A stretch of 64,000 nucleotides of DNA from Roseobacter fucihabitans (GTDB lineage: Bacteria > Pseudomonadota > Alphaproteobacteria > Rhodobacterales > Rhodobacteraceae), in NCBI RefSeq assembly GCF_014337925.2, contig NZ_CP143426.1, positions 1 to 64,000 on the forward strand, given 5' to 3'. The translations under genes and the position numbers were made by a program. This document shows positions 62,472 through 64,000 of this stretch, piece after piece (positions within the stretch are counted from its first letter, which is position 1; every line of letters begins with the position of its first letter). The notes below the pieces were generated by a model. It was not told where the DNA came from. It did no database searches and saw nothing but the letters and a program-made list of their open reading frames with translations.

Positions 62472-62725
62472 GAGAATTGCTCCTCTTGTTGATTCCATTT
62501 CAATATAGAACAATATAAGAACATATCAACATATTGTGGAACATTTTGCATTTATACCACCATGTAGTGCCGTCGTAATGGGGTTTGTTGCATGGTTTGA
62601 GGGCTGGTTAGTTGCAGTGTTCAGATTCAGTTTAGCCGCGGTCTTGGCGTCTTGCAGATCACCATTGCAGCGTGGCACGTGTTTTTTGGGGCGGCTGATC
62701 ATTGCCAGGGCAGGGGTCAGTAGTC

Positions 62726-63301
62726 CTATGGCCGCAATTTGCACAGGAAGATGGATGCACCAGCACCGAACGCCGCTGCCGCAACATGCGCCTCCCATGC
62801 GATCCCAGTCCACCAGATGATTGAGGGCAGGGTTGTCGCGCCCAATGCCACCGCCATCGTCCGATGTACAATGGTCAAGCCGGTCCAATGAACGAGGCAA
62901 GCCGCCGCCAGGCCGAATGATATCGCACTTGCCCCGATCATCGCGGGATAGATCCCAAAGACCGCGAAGCCTGCAGCGCCTGCCATGATGGATAACAGGA
63001 CAATGAAGGTGGTTTCACCCTCGCCACGCAGGAGCGCCAGCGCGTCCCCGAACAAACAAATGGGTATGATGTTGAAGATCATGTGCAAGGCGCCGCCGTG
63101 CAGAAAGACATGTGATAGAATGCGCCAAGGTTCATTGCGCCAGCTCAGCGTGAACCCGAGCGCCTCGATGGCCTCTGATCGTACGGTCAACTGAAACGCG
63201 TCCGCCGCGACGAGCACCCCCTCCACAAAGACAATGGCGATGCAAAAATCCCGCAGCACCGGATGCAGATCAAACGGGGACAGGGGAAGCGTGACTTTCA
63301 C
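62726..63301 (-). CDS. Rhomboid-family intramembrane serine protease
   Basis: 191 residues with about six membrane helices. WRILSHVFLHGGALHMIFNI (helix 2 histidines), nucleophile motif MIGASAISFGLAAA (GASA) and catalytic His in WEAHVAAAAFGAG. Cleaves membrane proteins in the bilayer. Its ATG overlaps the stop of the VirD4-like gene by four bases (ATGA), so it is translated with the conjugation gene, an uncommon partner. Confidence 0.9.
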   Translation of the reverse strand: MKVTLPLSPFDLHPVLRDFCIAIVFVEGVLVAADAFQLTVRSEAIEALGFTLSWRNEPWRILSHVFLHGGALHMIFNIIPICLFGDALALLRGEGETTFIVLLSIMAGAAGFAVFGIYPAMIGASAISFGLAAACLVHWTGLTIVHRTMAVALGATTLPSIIWWTGIAWEAHVAAAAFGAGASIFLCKLRP

Positions 63302-64000
63302 GCCCCCCGTTTCCGTAGCGGTTTCTCGTCGTCCAGACCGTCAGGCCAGTCTTCAGCGGTCATTTGCCGGGCTGTTTCGATGGCGCCGCGCAACTCTGAG
63401 TGCGTTTCCAGATGATCGTTCAAATCCTGAATGACGGCGGCGTCAAGATCGTCCGGCAGATCGTCATCGCTAAATCTTGCTTCAACTGCGGCTTTAGCCC
63501 GCGCGACCGCTTGAAGTGTGGCCTTGGACCGCTTAACCGACGTGCAGCTTTCCAGATCTTTATCGGATGATGCAGGCGTTGGTTTGATTTTGCTTGAAGC
63601 CTCGACCTTTGTGGCCCGGTCCTGATCTTTTTCTTGTGATGGTGCAGGCAGTGACAGTTTAGGGGCGGGCAATAGTTGTATTGGCGCGTCCGCTTCGTTG
63701 TCATCAAAGACGCTTGGCGGCTCTGGAAGCGGACCTGTCTGGGCCTCAAAGATAGGGCGCAGGTCTTTGTCTTCGTAATAGATCACCTTGTCGGTGCGCA
63801 CCGGGTCATGGTTCTGGATCAGCGCAACAATCGTGTCTTCGCCCAGCTTGCGCAGTTCTTCCGGGCGGATCAATCTCGCGCCCTCTTCCCGCTCTTGTAT
63901 GTTTGATGACATGAAATCGTTGCTCTGCCACGATTTGCTCCGGGCCTTCCGGGTAAAGTCCCCGATGGCACGCGAAATGTAATCCGGCGTGTCCTTGTCG
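63298..64000 (-). CDS. virD4: VirD4/TraG-type T4SS coupling protein, C-terminal part
   Basis: Open to the window edge without a stop, so the visible part is partial. It encodes DTPDYISRAIGDFTRKARSK, SSNIQEREEGARLIRPEELRKLG and DKVIYYEDKDLRPIFEAQ, the end of the VirD4 ATPase domain. A long charged, proline-rich tail (about 130 residues) follows, ending EKPLRKRGA. VirD4 docks the relaxosome to the secretion channel. An internal ATG at 63912 is not the true start. Confidence 0.85.
   Translation of the reverse strand, partial: DKDTPDYISRAIGDFTRKARSKSWQSNDFMSSNIQEREEGARLIRPEELRKLGEDTIVALIQNHDPVRTDKVIYYEDKDLRPIFEAQTGPLPEPPSVFDDNEADAPIQLLPAPKLSLPAPSQEKDQDRATKVEASSKIKPTPASSDKDLESCTSVKRSKATLQAVARAKAAVEARFSDDDLPDDLDAAVIQDLNDHLETHSELRGAIETARQMTAEDWPDGLDDEKPLRKRGA

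Noticed and set aside
1-64000. tRNA, rRNA and riboswitches
   Set aside because: No cloverleaf-like or rRNA sequence noticed by eye on either strand; a tRNA scan or Rfam search would be needed to exclude them.

Overview
The window is a plasmid or chromid segment from an alphaproteobacterium, most likely a marine Rhodobacterales (Roseobacter-group) species. The evidence is an intact repABC replication/partition operon at positions 51-3551, a Rhodobacterales-style imuA-imuB-dnaE2 mutagenesis cassette behind a direct-repeat GAAC-N7-GAAC LexA box, type IV secretion (VirB6, VirD4) pieces, and many typical roseobacter small genes. The very high insertion-sequence load would fit a genus such as Octadecabacter, but that is only a guess.

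Layout: 1-3.6 kb repABC with a predicted antisense RNA and a perfect palindrome on both sides of repC (candidate parS). 4.1-11 kb is a plasmid housekeeping region now in decay: an unrecognised gene with an in-frame stop, an ArdC-like antirestriction gene with a frameshift and an IS3 insertion, a DUF3768 gene, a large ParB-like gene whose C-terminus is fused to the tail of an old IS91-type transposase, and a 5'-truncated virB6. 11.3-16.8 kb is the SOS mutagenesis cassette. 16.9-19.4 kb and 56.4-58.9 kb hold two inverted 2555-bp copies of an IS91-type element (tyrosine recombinase plus Y2 HUH transposase) whose proteins are identical.

19.8-45 kb is an envelope, osmotic and redox stress island: quinone oxidoreductase, a frameshifted NmrA-like gene, semialdehyde dehydrogenase, MgtC, entericidin-like lipoprotein, three different MscS channels, STAS protein, CDGSH iron-sulfur protein, MATE pump, PRC-barrel protein, CreA, glutathione reductase-like enzyme, YciF/DUF892, YihY, L,D-transpeptidase, a HAD-like protein without its nucleophile, and a TrkA/TrkH potassium system. 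Two IS3 copies sit here; one splits a LysR regulator next to a DUF1330-MoaF-MATE operon with a visible repeat operator. A deletion has joined the front of an App1-type phosphatase gene to the back of a second MATE gene.

45.2-50.2 kb holds a nonsense-mutated IS1111-type element, a ParD-like/zeta toxin pair, a deleted relic of a related IS, a Fic protein, and the 3' end of an scpB-like gene. 50.2-56.2 kb is a compact Tn7/Tn5053-like element carrying only tniA-tniB-tniQ, bounded by inverted arrays of about 15-bp repeats (20-bp period at the right end), with an IS66 element inside tniQ (8-bp target duplication). 59-64 kb has an unrecognised three-gene membrane/lipase-like group, a DUF3010 gene, a small duplicated-domain protein, and a rhomboid protease translationally coupled to a virD4 coupling-protein gene that runs off the window.

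The replication and partition genes look functional. The conjugation genes visible here are partial, and at least nine genes are visibly broken, mostly by mobile elements whose footprints (3-bp and 8-bp target duplications) are still perfect, so much of the rearrangement is recent.
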